This document shows, one piece after another, positions 1 to 9,300 of a DNA stretch of 37,462 bases. The stretch spans positions 1 through 37,462 of the forward strand of contig JACCZY010000215.1 in assembly GCA_013695685.1 (NCBI GenBank). Direction: 5' to 3'. Numbering within the stretch: the stretch's first letter is position 1; the number at the start of each line of letters is the position of its first letter. The position numbers and the translations under genes were made by a program. The notes below the pieces were generated by a model. That model worked only from the letters and a program-made list of their open reading frames with translations, had not been told where the DNA came from and ran no database searches. The DNA is from Geodermatophilaceae bacterium. GTDB lineage: Bacteria; Actinomycetota; Actinomycetes; Mycobacteriales; Geodermatophilaceae.

Positions 1-452
1 CCGAGGTCCTGGACTTCGCCTTCGAGCGCGACGATCTCGGCGAAGCGGGCGGTCGCCATCTCGATGGTCGGAGGCAGGTCGTGCTTCTGGAACGGCTTGA
101 CCAGGTACGCCATCGCCCCGACGTCACGCGCCCGCTCGACCAGGTCGCGCTGACTGAACGCGGTGAGGATGACCACGGGGGCGATCCGCTGCCCGGCGAT
201 CCGCTCCGCCGCCTGCAGCCCGTCGAGCACCGGCATCTTGATGTCCAGAAAGACCAGATCCGGGCGCAGCTGCTCGGCCAGCTCGATCGCCCGGGCCCCG
301 TCGGCCGCCTCACCGACGACGGCGTAGCCCTCCTCCTCCAGCATCTCCTTGAGGTCCAGCCGGATCAGGGCCTCGTCCTCGGCGATGACCACGCGCAACG
401 GCTCTTCCCGGGCTGCGTCGACCACAGCGGCAGAGCCTAGCCGGGCTACCAT
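1..452 (-). CDS. pdtaR: Response regulator, PdtaR/ANTAR type (3' part outside window)
   Basis: Reading from the ATG at 452 toward the window edge gives about 150 residues of a CheY-like receiver domain. Visible are the acidic pocket (IAEDEALIR, about residues 23–31), the phosphoacceptor Asp70 in LDIKMP, the conserved Thr in ILTAFS and the Lys in YLVKPF. The sequence runs off the window just after the receiver, where the RNA-binding ANTAR domain of this family would follow, so that domain is inferred, not seen. In Mycobacterium the homologue PdtaR (Rv1626) is a transcription antiterminator phosphorylated by the histidine kinase PdtaS. An internal TTG at residue 19 is an alternative start. The gene diverges from the tRNA and decarboxylase to its right. 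Confidence 0.88.
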   Translation of the reverse strand, partial: MVARLGSAAVVDAAREEPLRVVIAEDEALIRLDLKEMLEEEGYAVVGEAADGARAIELAEQLRPDLVFLDIKMPVLDGLQAAERIAGQRIAPVVILTAFSQRDLVERARDVGAMAYLVKPFQKHDLPPTIEMATARFAEIVALEGEVQDL

Positions 453-465
453 GTTCGCGCTGTCC

Positions 466-539
466 GCCCCTGTACTCCAACCGGCAGAGAGACGGAGCTC
501 AAACCTCCGACAGTGTGGGTTCGAGTCCCACCGGGGGCA
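466..539 (+). tRNA. tRNA with anticodon CAA (Leu), short variable arm
   Basis: The 74 nt fold into a canonical cloverleaf. The acceptor stem is 466–472/532–538 with one G·U pair. The D arm has GG at 483–484. The anticodon stem is 493–497/505–509 with a 7-nt loop whose middle triplet, 500–502, is CAA. The T arm is 515–519/527–531 with loop TTCGAGT, and the discriminator is A539. CAA reads the leucine codon UUG. The variable loop is only 5 nt (510–514), class I, whereas bacterial tRNA-Leu normally has a long class II arm. CCA is not encoded. A minor-tRNA role or a non-leucine identity is possible. Confidence 0.85.
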
Positions 540-588
540 CGGTTACGTTGGTCCGGTGAGCCCCGAGCATCCCGAGGCGCCCGGGCAC

Positions 589-2025
589 ATGAGCTCGGCG
601 GAGTTCCGCGCACACGGCCGTCAGGTGGTCGACTGGATCGCTGACTACCTGGAGACAATCGAGACGCGGCCGGTGCGTGCCCAGGTCGCTCCCGGCGACA
701 TCGCCGCCCAGCTGCCCGGGCATCCGCCGGAGCAGCCCGAGCCGTTCGCCGCCGTACTGGCCGATCTCGACCGGATCGTCCTGCCGGGCATCACGCACTG
801 GCAGCACCCGCGGCACTTCGCCTACTTCCCCGCCAACTCCTCCGGACCGGCGATCCTCGGCGAGCTGCTCTCGGCCGGCCTCGGCGTACAGGGGATGCTC
901 TGGATCACCAGCCCGGCCTGCACGGAACTGGAGACCGTCGTCGTGGACTGGCTCGCCGAGCTGATGGACCTGCCGGCGCGTTTCCGGTCCGCGGGGGCGG
1001 GCGGCGGCGTGATCCAGGATTCAGCGTCCAGTGCGAACCTCGTCGCGCTGCTGGCGGCGCTGCAGCGGGCCAGTGCCGGAGCGGTGACCGCGGGGGGAAT
1101 CCAGCGACGGCACACGGTCTACGTCTCGTCACAGACCCATTCATCGATGGAGAAGGCAGCCCGGATTGCCGGCGTGGGGGCGGACAACGTCCGGGTGGTC
1201 GGCGTAGACCCGGTGACGCAGGCCATGGACCCGACACACCTGCGCCGGCTGATCGAGGCCGACGTCGAGGCCGGTGCCCTGCCCACGATGGTGTGCGCGA
1301 CCGTCGGCACTACAGCCACCACTGCCATCGATCCGGTCGGCGAGATCGGGCCGGTGTGCCGCGAGTTCGGCATCTGGCTGCACGTCGATGCGGCGTACGC
1401 CGGAGTAGCGGCGATCTGCTCGGAGTTGCGCTGGATCAACGACGGGGTAGCCGGGTACGCCGACTCCTACTGCACCGACCCGCACAAGTGGCTGCTGACG
1501 AACTTCGACTGCACGGCGTTCTGGGTCGCCGACCGGGCGGAGCTGACCGGTGCGCTGTCGGTGCTGCCGGAGTACCTGCGCAACCAGGCGTCGGAGTCAG
1601 GGACCGTGCTGGACTACCGCGACTGGCAGGTTCCGCTCGGCCGCCGCTTCCGCGCGCTGAAGCTGTGGGCGGTGATCCGCTGGTACGGCGCCGCCGGGCT
1701 GCGCTCGCACATCCGGGGTCACGTCGGGCTGGCGCAGGAGTTCGCCTCCTGGGTCGCCGCCGACCCCCGATTCGAGATCGTCACGCCGCATCCGCTGTCA
1801 CTGGTCTGCTTCCGTCCACTGTGGACGGAGCTGCCGGTCGATGCGGCGAACCAGGCCACCATGAGCCTGCTGGAGGAGCTCAACGCCTCGGGGGAGCTGT
1901 TTCTCACCCACTGCTCGATGAACGGCGTCGTCGCGCTGCGGCTGGCGATCGGCGCCCCGAGTACCGAGCACCGGCACGTCGAGCAGGCCTGGCGGGCCAT
2001 CCAGGCCGCCCTACCGCCCACGTAG
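589..2025 (+). CDS. PLP-dependent decarboxylase (aromatic-L-amino-acid / diaminobutyrate decarboxylase family)
   Basis: A 478-residue group II amino-acid decarboxylase. Family landmarks are the substrate-side segment THWQHPRHFAYFP near the N-terminus, His184 in QTHSSMEKA (stacks on the PLP ring), Asp267 in HVDAAYAG (pairs with the pyridine nitrogen) and the Schiff-base Lys300 in DPHKWLL. The ATG at 589 is chosen because GAGGCG lies 9 nt upstream and the family begins with an xxEFRxxGxxVVDWIADYL helix. An in-frame GTG at 556 would add 11 residues and place the start 16 nt after the tRNA. Substrate cannot be read from sequence: tryptophan, tyrosine, DOPA or diaminobutyrate are all possible. It stands alone, with no pathway neighbours. 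Confidence 0.9.
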   Translation: MSSAEFRAHGRQVVDWIADYLETIETRPVRAQVAPGDIAAQLPGHPPEQPEPFAAVLADLDRIVLPGITHWQHPRHFAYFPANSSGPAILGELLSAGLGVQGMLWITSPACTELETVVVDWLAELMDLPARFRSAGAGGGVIQDSASSANLVALLAALQRASAGAVTAGGIQRRHTVYVSSQTHSSMEKAARIAGVGADNVRVVGVDPVTQAMDPTHLRRLIEADVEAGALPTMVCATVGTTATTAIDPVGEIGPVCREFGIWLHVDAAYAGVAAICSELRWINDGVAGYADSYCTDPHKWLLTNFDCTAFWVADRAELTGALSVLPEYLRNQASESGTVLDYRDWQVPLGRRFRALKLWAVIRWYGAAGLRSHIRGHVGLAQEFASWVAADPRFEIVTPHPLSLVCFRPLWTELPVDAANQATMSLLEELNASGELFLTHCSMNGVVALRLAIGAPSTEHRHVEQAWRAIQAALPPT

Positions 2026-2043
2026 GCCTCCCACAGTCTGCGG

Positions 2044-2112
2044 CGATCATGAAGATGTGTGGCCCGATTTACCCGGTTTGTCCGTAGTCTTGTGCCCGGA
2101 TCTTCATGATCG
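2044..2112. repeat. 13-bp inverted repeat downstream of the decarboxylase gene
   Basis: CGATCATGAAGAT at 2044–2056 is repeated in perfect inversion at 2100–2112, with a 43-nt less GC-rich middle. It starts 18 nt after the decarboxylase stop, in the gap between convergent genes. It could be a terminator or a small dispersed intergenic repeat; the long loop favours the latter. Confidence 0.55.
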
Positions 2113-2137
2113 TCGCGGGTGGGCGCGAAGGGGCGGC

Positions 2138-2193
2138 GGGATGGGGGTCGCGGGATGGGCGGGAATGGGGGTCGCCGGGATGGAGGTCGCGGG
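2138..2193. repeat. G-rich imperfect tandem repeat
   Basis: Three imperfect units of the form GGGATGGRGGTCGC occur at 2138–2151, 2161–2176 and 2177–2190, with one strand strongly G-biased. The tract abuts the stop of the minus-strand thioesterase gene. Runs of three to five G could form a G-quadruplex on the plus strand; no function is evident. Confidence 0.5.
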
Positions 2194-2194
2194 C

Positions 2195-3082
2195 TCACGG
2201 CCGGACGCGGCGAACGAGGCCTTCCTGCATGACCGTGACGAGGTGCCGGCCGTCACGCGACCAGATCCGCCCGGAGCACAGGGCCCGGCCTTCGGAGGCC
2301 GACGGGCTGTCGGCCTCGTAGAGAAACCACTCGTCGGCGCGGAACGGGCGGTGGAACCACATCGCGTGGTCCAAGCTGGCACCCACCACCGGATCCAGCC
2401 CCCAGGTCATGCCTTCCCGTGCCAGCGCCGCGTCGAGCAGCGTCATGTCGCTGGCGAAGGTGAGCGCGCACAGGTGTACGAGCGGGTCGTCGGGCAGTAC
2501 GCCGTCCGCGCGCATCCAGACCCGGGTCACCGCGGGCTCGCCGTTCCCGACCGGCCGCCGGAGCATCGGGTTTCCGATGTGCCTGCGATCGATCGGCCGC
2601 GGCAGGCTCGCCCAACGGCCGATCTGCTCGGCCACCGGCGCAATGAGCTCGTCGAATGTGGGCAGTCCCTCCGGATCCGGTACGACGGGCATCAGCAGCG
2701 AATGCTCGACGACCGGCGGCTCCCCGCGCTGGAAGGAGGCCGACAGGTTGAAGATCGCCTCGTCGTGCTGGACGGCGACCACCCGGCGGGTGGTGAACGA
2801 GCGGCCGTCGCGGATCCGGTCGACGGTGTAGCGGATCGGTACCCGGGGATCCCCCGGCCGCAGGAAGTACGCATGCAGCGAGTGCACCGGTCGGTCGTCC
2901 GGCACCGTCCGCCCGGCCGCCACCAGCGCCTGGCCGGCCACCTGCCCGCCGAAGACCCGCTGCAGGGACTCGGCGGGGCTGCGGCCGTCGTACACGTCCG
3001 GCTCGATCTCGGTGAGGTCCAGCGTGGCGACCAAGCCGTCCACTGCCGGCTGCCCGGTGATCGGCTGCACGGGCGCGCTCAC
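2195..3082 (-). CDS. tesB: Acyl-CoA thioesterase II
   Basis: A 295-residue TesB-type double-hotdog thioesterase, which hydrolyses acyl-CoA to free fatty acid and CoA. The first hotdog contains QRVFGGQVAGQAL and HSLHAYFLRPGD. The second contains the FASDMTLLD segment with the catalytic-triad Asp region, ASLDHAMWFHRPFRADEW, and a C-terminal VTVMQEGLVR carrying the conserved Gln. Length matches the family (about 285–300). The GTG start at 3082 overlaps the pyk TAG stop by one base, so translation is probably coupled. In Mycobacterium tuberculosis pykA and tesB1 are also adjacent. No missing residues noted. Confidence 0.95.
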   Translation of the reverse strand: MSAPVQPITGQPAVDGLVATLDLTEIEPDVYDGRSPAESLQRVFGGQVAGQALVAAGRTVPDDRPVHSLHAYFLRPGDPRVPIRYTVDRIRDGRSFTTRRVVAVQHDEAIFNLSASFQRGEPPVVEHSLLMPVVPDPEGLPTFDELIAPVAEQIGRWASLPRPIDRRHIGNPMLRRPVGNGEPAVTRVWMRADGVLPDDPLVHLCALTFASDMTLLDAALAREGMTWGLDPVVGASLDHAMWFHRPFRADEWFLYEADSPSASEGRALCSGRIWSRDGRHLVTVMQEGLVRRVRP

Positions 3083-4494
3083 TAGTGACTGCCGATGCGG
3101 TGCGCGCGGACGAGGTTCGTCGATCCCGATGTCTGCGGCGGGCTGCCCGCGACGATGACCACCAGATCCCCTTCGCGCAGCCGCTCGATCGCCAGTAGGG
3201 CGGTGTCCACCGCGCGCACCATGTCATCGGTGTGCTCGACCGACGGGGTGATGAAGGTCTCGACCCCCCAGGTGAGTGCCAGCTGGCTGCGGACCGCGGG
3301 TTCGGGCGTGAAGGCGAGTAGCGGCAGGTTCGTGTGGTGGCGGGCCAGCCGCCGAACGGTGTCGCCGGTCTGCGTGAACGCCACCAATGCCTTGGCGTCC
3401 AGGGCCTCGCCGATGTCCTTCGCGGCCTTGGCGATCACACCGCCCATCGTGCCGGCCGGATAGCGCAACGGCGGCACGTCGGTAGTGGCGCTCTCGACGT
3501 TGTCCAGGATGCGAGCCATCGTGCGCACCGACTCGATCGGGTACGCCCCGACGCTGGTCTCGCCGGACAGCATCACCGCGTCGGCACCGTCGAGGACCGC
3601 GTTCGCCACGTCGGAGGCCTCGGCCCGCGTCGGCCGGGAGTGCGTGATCATCGACTCGAGCATCTGGGTGGCGACGATGACCGGCTTGGCGTTCTCCCGC
3701 GCCAGTTGCACAGCCCGCTTCTGCACGAGGGGCACCTGTTCCAGTCGCATCTCCACGCCGAGGTCGCCCCGCGCCACCATCAGCCCGTCAAAGGCCTGAA
3801 GCACGGCCTCCAGGTCGGCCACCGCCTCGGGCTTCTCCAGCTTCGCGATCACCGGAAGCCGCACGCCGACGTCGTCCATCACCGCGTGCACGAGGGCGGC
3901 GTCGGCCGGCGACCGGACGAAGGACAACGCCACGAAGTCCACGCCCAGACCGAGGGCGAACCGCAGGTCCTCGGCGTCCTTCTCCGACAGCGTCGGCGCA
4001 CTGACCGCCACTCCGATGAGGGACAATCCCTTGCGGTCGCTGACCAGCCCGCCCTCGTCGACCCGGCACCGTACGTCGTTGCCTTCGACGTACAGGACGC
4101 TCACCGCGACGTTGCCGTCGTCGATCAGTAACCGGTCCCCCGGCTTGACGTCCGTGGCCAACTGCGGGTACGTCGTGGACACCCGGTCGCGGCTGCCGAG
4201 CACGTCGTCGACGGTGATCGTCACTTCCTGCCCGGCTACCCACAGCACCGGGGACTGCTCGAAGCAGCCGAGGCGGATCTTCGGTCCCTGCAGGTCGGCC
4301 AGGATCCCCACACTGCGCCCGATTCGATCGGAGGCCTGCCGGACCATGTCGTAGGCACGGGCGTGGTGCTCATGCGTGCCGTGGCTGAAGTTCAGCCGGG
4401 CGACGTCCATCCCGGCCTCGACCAGTTCCTTCACCATCTCGGGCGTCGCCGTCGCGGGCCCGAGGGTGCAGACTATTTTCGCGCGCCGAGTCAT
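3082..4494 (-). CDS. pyk: Pyruvate kinase
   Basis: A 470-residue pyruvate kinase, converting phosphoenolpyruvate and ADP to pyruvate and ATP. The N-terminal TKIVCTLGPA-like signature (RRAKIVCTLGPAT) starts at residue 3. Further landmarks are LADLQGPKIRLG, the B-domain, the catalytic segment IAKLEKP, the metal/substrate motif MVARGDLGVEM and the ATQMLESM loop, then the allosteric C-domain. The ATG at 4494 gives the standard N-terminus; a longer upstream reading adds an unconserved tail. It is the first gene of a pyk–tesB pair. Confidence 0.96.
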   Translation of the reverse strand: MTRRAKIVCTLGPATATPEMVKELVEAGMDVARLNFSHGTHEHHARAYDMVRQASDRIGRSVGILADLQGPKIRLGCFEQSPVLWVAGQEVTITVDDVLGSRDRVSTTYPQLATDVKPGDRLLIDDGNVAVSVLYVEGNDVRCRVDEGGLVSDRKGLSLIGVAVSAPTLSEKDAEDLRFALGLGVDFVALSFVRSPADAALVHAVMDDVGVRLPVIAKLEKPEAVADLEAVLQAFDGLMVARGDLGVEMRLEQVPLVQKRAVQLARENAKPVIVATQMLESMITHSRPTRAEASDVANAVLDGADAVMLSGETSVGAYPIESVRTMARILDNVESATTDVPPLRYPAGTMGGVIAKAAKDIGEALDAKALVAFTQTGDTVRRLARHHTNLPLLAFTPEPAVRSQLALTWGVETFITPSVEHTDDMVRAVDTALLAIERLREGDLVVIVAGSPPQTSGSTNLVRAHRIGSH

Positions 4495-4537
4495 GAAGCA
4501 AGCCTGACAGAGCCCACGCGGCCGGGCGCCGCCAGGG

Positions 4538-4774
4538 ACCAACATCTACCTCGAGGGTCGTCAGGTGGCGGCCCTGGATGCGCAGGCTCGTCGCCGGGGC
4601 ACGACGCGCGCGCAGGTTATCCGCGCCATGGTGGATTCGGGGATCGGAACTGTGGACTACCTCGTTGCGGCCACCGCAGAGATCAACGAGTGCCGACTGG
4701 CCACGCTCAACATCAGGCAATACCCGCTGTTCCCGGGGCTGGCTGCGCCCTTCGATTTCACGCCTCGGAACTGA
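4538..4774 (+). pseudogene. Collapsed vapBC remnant (antitoxin N-terminus fused to PIN toxin C-terminus)
   Basis: The frame 4538–4774 reads TNIYLEGRQVAALDAQARRR and onward through AQVIRAMVDSG, which is the ribbon-helix-helix start of a VapB/CopG antitoxin. It then passes directly into VDYLVAATAEINECRLATLN and IRQYPLFPGLAAPF, which is the C-terminal end of a VapC PIN-domain toxin (the usual DxLIAATA…TRNxRHFxxFPGL region). The rest of the antitoxin and the first roughly 80–90 residues of the toxin, including its first acidic catalytic residues, are missing. One internal in-frame deletion explains this. The codon before the first conserved residue is GGG, not a start, so the original ATG is also gone; a GTG at 4565 could start a 69-residue product. 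Confidence 0.72.
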
Positions 4775-4894
4775 CGCCGGGTTGGCGGGAGCAGAGTCAG
4801 GGCTGGTCTTCGGAAACCTGTACGGTGACGGGCTCGGCCGACCCCATCTGCACCTGAGTCGGGCCATGCACGGCCCAGGTCGGAATGGTCACCA

Positions 4895-6358
4895 TCAGCG
4901 CAGGGCCATCGTGGTGGGGCCGACCGGACGCGGCAGGATCGAGTGACCGCTCAGGTGTGCATCGACGGCGGCCGCGGCGGCGCGGCCCTCCGCGATCGCC
5001 CAGACGATCAGCGATTGTCCCCGACCCATGTCGCCGGCCACGAAGACACCCGGCACAGTCGTCTGCCAACCGTGGTCGCGGGCCACGTTCCCGCGGTCGT
5101 CGATGTCGACGCTGAGGTCGGTCAGCAAGCCCTCCCGCTGCGCGCCGGTGAAGCCCATCGCAAGCAACACCAGCTCACACGGCAGCTCCCACTCGCTGCC
5201 CTCGACCCGCTCGAACCGGCCCTCGACCATCGCCACCTCGTGCAGCGCGATTGCTCGGACGCGGCCGGCGTCGTCGCCGAGGAAGCGTTCGGTGTTCACC
5301 GCGAAGACCCGCTCGCCGCCCTCCTCGTGGGCGCTGCCCGCGCGCATCATCAGCGGCCAGGTCGGCCAGGGCGTCGACCCGTCGCGCTCCGCCGGGGGTG
5401 CAGGCAGGATCTCCAGCTGGTGCACGCTCCGAGCACCCTGGCGGTGCGCCGTACCGAGGCAGTCCGCGCCGGTGTCGCCGCCGCCGATGATGACCACCCG
5501 CTTGCCCTCGGCGGTGATCGGCGTCGCGGCGAGGTCACCTTCCTGCACCCGGTTGGACGGGGGGAGGTACTCCATGGCCAGGTGGATCCCGGCCAGTTCC
5601 CGGCCGGGTGCGGGCAGGTCCCGGCCCACTGTGGCACCGCCGGCGAGCAGGACCGCGTCGTACGACGTCCGCAGCCGCTCAGCCGGAAGGTCGACGCCGA
5701 CGTCGCACGAGGTGACGAACCGGGTGCCCTCCGCGCGCATCTGCTCGAGCCGACGCTCGAGGTGGCGCTTTTCCATCTTGAACTCGGGGATGCCGTAGCG
5801 CAGCAGCCCGCCGATCCGGTCGGCCCGCTCGAAGACCGTCACGTCGTGACCGGCCCGGGTGAGCTGCTGCGCGGCGGCGAGGCCGGCCGGGCCGGAGCCG
5901 ACCACCGCGACGGACGTCCCAGCGCGGACCATCGGCGGTTGCGGAGTCACCCAGCCCTCGGCAAAGGCGCGGTCGATGATCTCGACCTCGACCTGCTTGA
6001 TGGCGACGGCGCCGGTGGTATCGGAGGGGTTAATCCCGAGCACACAGGATGCCTCGCACGGGGCGGGGCAGAGCCGGCCGGTGAACTCCGGGAAGTTGTT
6101 CGTGGCGTGCAGCCGATCGATCGCCACCTGCCAGTCGTCGCGACGGACGAGGTCGTTCCACTCGGGGATGAGGTTGCCGAGCGGGCAGCCGTTGTGGCAG
6201 AACGGGATGCCGCAGTCCATGCAGCGTCCCGCCTGCGCGCGGACGTGCTCGGTCCCGAAGTCCTCGTAGACCTCGTGCCAATCCTGAATCCGGACGTCGA
6301 CCGGGCGTCGCCGCGGCAGCTCACGCGCGGTCGTCAGGAAACCCTTGGGGTCAGGCAC
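4895..6358 (-). CDS. gltD: Glutamate synthase (NADPH) small subunit
   Basis: A 487-residue GltD, which passes electrons from NADPH through FAD and Fe–S clusters to the large subunit. Near residues 45–60 the Cys-rich segment CMDCGIPFC…GCPLGN and the later [14 protein letters not shown] ligate two 4Fe–4S clusters. [15 protein letters not shown] is the FAD-binding Rossmann fold and [11 protein letters not shown] the NADPH-binding one. [13 protein letters not shown] near the C-terminus is the second FAD contact. The start is the GTG at 6358, which overlaps the end of gltB by 8 nt and gives the conserved DPKGFL N-terminus. A longer upstream frame is only gltB read out of frame. Confidence 0.95.
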   Translation of the reverse strand: MPDPKGFLTTARELPRRRPVDVRIQDWHEVYEDFGTEHVRAQAGRCMDCGIPFCHNGCPLGNLIPEWNDLVRRDDWQVAIDRLHATNNFPEFTGRLCPAPCEASCVLGINPSDTTGAVAIKQVEVEIIDRAFAEGWVTPQPPMVRAGTSVAVVGSGPAGLAAAQQLTRAGHDVTVFERADRIGGLLRYGIPEFKMEKRHLERRLEQMRAEGTRFVTSCDVGVDLPAERLRTSYDAVLLAGGATVGRDLPAPGRELAGIHLAMEYLPPSNRVQEGDLAATPITAEGKRVVIIGGGDTGADCLGTAHRQGARSVHQLEILPAPPAERDGSTPWPTWPLMMRAGSAHEEGGERVFAVNTERFLGDDAGRVRAIALHEVAMVEGRFERVEGSEWELPCELVLLAMGFTGAQREGLLTDLSVDIDDRGNVARDHGWQTTVPGVFVAGDMGRGQSLIVWAIAEGRAAAAAVDAHLSGHSILPRPVGPTTMALR

Positions 6359-9300
6359 CGGCCGCCTCCATGACCGCCTCGTCGACCGACCGCCCCGCCT
6401 GCTCTGCCCGCCGGGTCGCCTCGAGCATTCGCTTGTAGTCCTTGGGCATGATCTTGGCGAATGCCCCGACGCGGCGCGGCCAGTCGGCCAGCAGCGCCGA
6501 GCCGACGGTGGACCCGGTGAGAGCGACGTGCCGGGTGACGACGTCGCGCAGCCACTGCCGGTCATCGGCGGTGAGATCCTCGACCTCGACCATCTGCCGG
6601 TTCACCCGGCGCTCCTGCAGGTCGAAGACGTAGGCGATCCCGCCGGACATGCCCGCGGCGACGTTGCGACCGGTCCCGCCGAGGATGACAACGCGCCCGC
6701 CGGTCATGTATTCGCAAGCGTGGTCGCCCACGCCCTCGACGACCGCGAGCGCACCGGAGTTACGTACGCAGAACCGCTCCCCCACGATCCCGCGGAGGAA
6801 GATCTCGCCGCCGGTGGCGCCGTACGCGATGACGTTGCCGGCGATGATGTTCTGCTCGGCGGCGAACGGTGCGTCGTCGTGCGGGCGGACGATCAGCCGG
6901 CCACCGGACAGTCCCTTGCCGAGGTAGTCGTTGCTGTCGCCGTACAGGCGGAGGGTGATGCCCCGAGGCAGGAACGCTCCGAAGGACTGCCCGGCCGACC
7001 CGCGGAAGGTGATGTCGATCGTCCCGTCCGGCAGCCCGTTCCCGCCGTAGCTGCGGGTGACCCGCGAGCCGAGCATCGTCCCGACCGTGCGGTTCACGTT
7101 GCGCACCGGCAGGTCCAGGGACACCGGGGTGGCATCGAGCAGGGCGCCTTCGCAGAGCTGGATCAGCGTATTGTCCAGTGCTTCTGCGAGGCCATGGTCC
7201 TGGGTTACCACTTGATGGCGGGCTGATCCCTCGGCTACGTCTGGAACGGCCAGTAGCGGTGCGAGATCCAGCCCTGCGGCCTTCCAGTGCTCGACTGCGG
7301 CGGCAGTGTCCAGCAACTCCGCATGTCCGATCGCCTCGGCCATCGTCCGGAAGCCCAGCTCGGCGAGGTAGCCGCGGACCTCCTCGGCGAGATACTCGAA
7401 GAAGGTGACGACGAACTCCGGCCGGCCGGTGAACCGCTTGCGCAGCACCGGATTCTGCGTGGCGACGCCGACCGGGCAGGTGTCCAGGTGGCAGACCCGC
7501 ATCATGATGCAGCCGGAGACGACCAGCGGGGCGGTCGCGAAGCCGAACTCCTCGGCACCCAGCAGGGCGGCGACGATGACGTCCCGCCCGGTCTTGAGCT
7601 GCCCGTCGACCTGGACCACGATCCGGTCCCGCAGCCGGTTGAGCAGCAGCGTCTGCTGGGTCTCGGCCAGACCGAGTTCCCACGGCGCGCCGGCGTGCTT
7701 GAGGCTGGTCAGCGGCGAGGCGCCGGTCCCGCCGTCGTGCCCGGAGATCAGCACGACGTCGGCGTAGGCCTTCGCCACCCCTGCCGCCACCGTCCCGACC
7801 CCCACCTCGGCGACGAGCTTCACGTGAATCCGGGCCTCGGAGTTGGCGTTCTTGAGGTCGTGGATCAGCTGTGCCAGGTCCTCGATCGAGTAGATGTCGT
7901 GGTGCGGCGGGGGGCTGATCAGCCCGACCCCGGCGGTGGAATGGCGGGTCTTGGCGATCCACGGGTAGACCTTGTTGGCGGGCAGCTGCCCGCCCTCGCC
8001 CGGTTTGGCGCCCTGCGCCATCTTGATCTGCAGGTCGTCGGCGTTGACGAGGTACTCGCTGGTCACCCCGAACCGCCCGGAGGCGATCTGCTTGACCGCG
8101 CTCCGGCGCAGGTCGCCGTTCGGGTCCGGCCGGAACCGCTCGACGTCCTCGCCACCTTCGCCGGTGTTGGACTTGCCGCCGAGCCGGTTCATCGCGATGG
8201 CCAGGGTTTCGTGCGCCTCGGCCGATATCGACCCGTAGGACATCGCGCCGGTGCAGAACCGCTTGACGATCTCGCTGACCGGCTCGACCTCCTCCAGCGG
8301 GATCGGCGTGCCGAGCTTGAGCCGGAACAGCCCGCGCAGCGTCGCGTTCTCCAGCGCCAGCTGGTCCACAGCGGCGGTGTAGCGGCGGAACACGTCGTAG
8401 CGCCGGGACCGGGTCGCGTGCTGCAGCAGGAACACCGTCTCCGGGTTGAACAGGTGGATCTCGCCGTCCCGCCGCCACTGGTACTCCCCCCCGACCGGCA
8501 GACCCTGGTCCGCCCGGTCGGTCGGGTTCTCCGGGTAGGCGCGACGGTGGCGGATCGCCACCTCCTCGGCGAGCACGTCGAGGCCCACACCACCCAGGCG
8601 CGACGTCGTACCGGTGAAGTACTCCTCGACGACCTCCTGGCTCAGTCCGAGGGCCTCGAAGATCTGCGCCATGGTGTAGGACGCCACGGTGCTGATGCCC
8701 ATCTTCGACATCACCTTGAGCACACCCTTGCCGAGCGCTGTCACGTAGTTGCGAATCGCGGTCTGGGGCTCCAGGCCGGGCAGCAACCGGTCGGCTGCCA
8801 GGTCCTCGACGGTCTCGAACGCGAGGTACGGGTTCACCGCGGCTGCGCCGTAGCCGAGCAGCATCGCGACGTGGTGCACCTCCCGGCAGTCCCCGGACTC
8901 CACGATGAGTCCCACCCGGGTGCGGGTCCGCTCCCGCACCAGATGGTGGTGTACGGCGGAGGTCAGCAGCAGCGACGGGATGGGGGCGCAGTCCTGGTCG
9001 CAGTCCCGGTCGGACAGCACGACGATGTGGGCACCGTCCTCGATCGCCTGCGACACCTCGGCCCGCACCTGCTCGAGCGCCGCCCGCAACGCCTCGCCGC
9101 CACCGTTGACGTCGTACCGGCCGGAGATGCGGACCGCGGCGAAACCGGGCAGGTCGCCGTCGTCGTTGATGTGCAGGATCTTCGCCAGCTCGTCGTTGTC
9201 GATGACCGGGAACGGCACGACCACCTGCCGGGACGAGGCGGCGGACGGCTCTAGCAGGTTCTGCTCGGCACCGAGCATCCGGGACAGGCTCGTGACCAGC

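Noticed and set aside
556-591. GTGAG and ATGAG 33 nt apart at the decarboxylase start, similar to the RTGA units.
   Set aside because: The sequence between does not align with the repeat core, and no upstream gene stop overlaps it.
6359-6565. Upstream extension of gltD by 69 residues.
   Set aside because: It is the end of gltB in another frame; GltD homologues start at the DPKGF segment.
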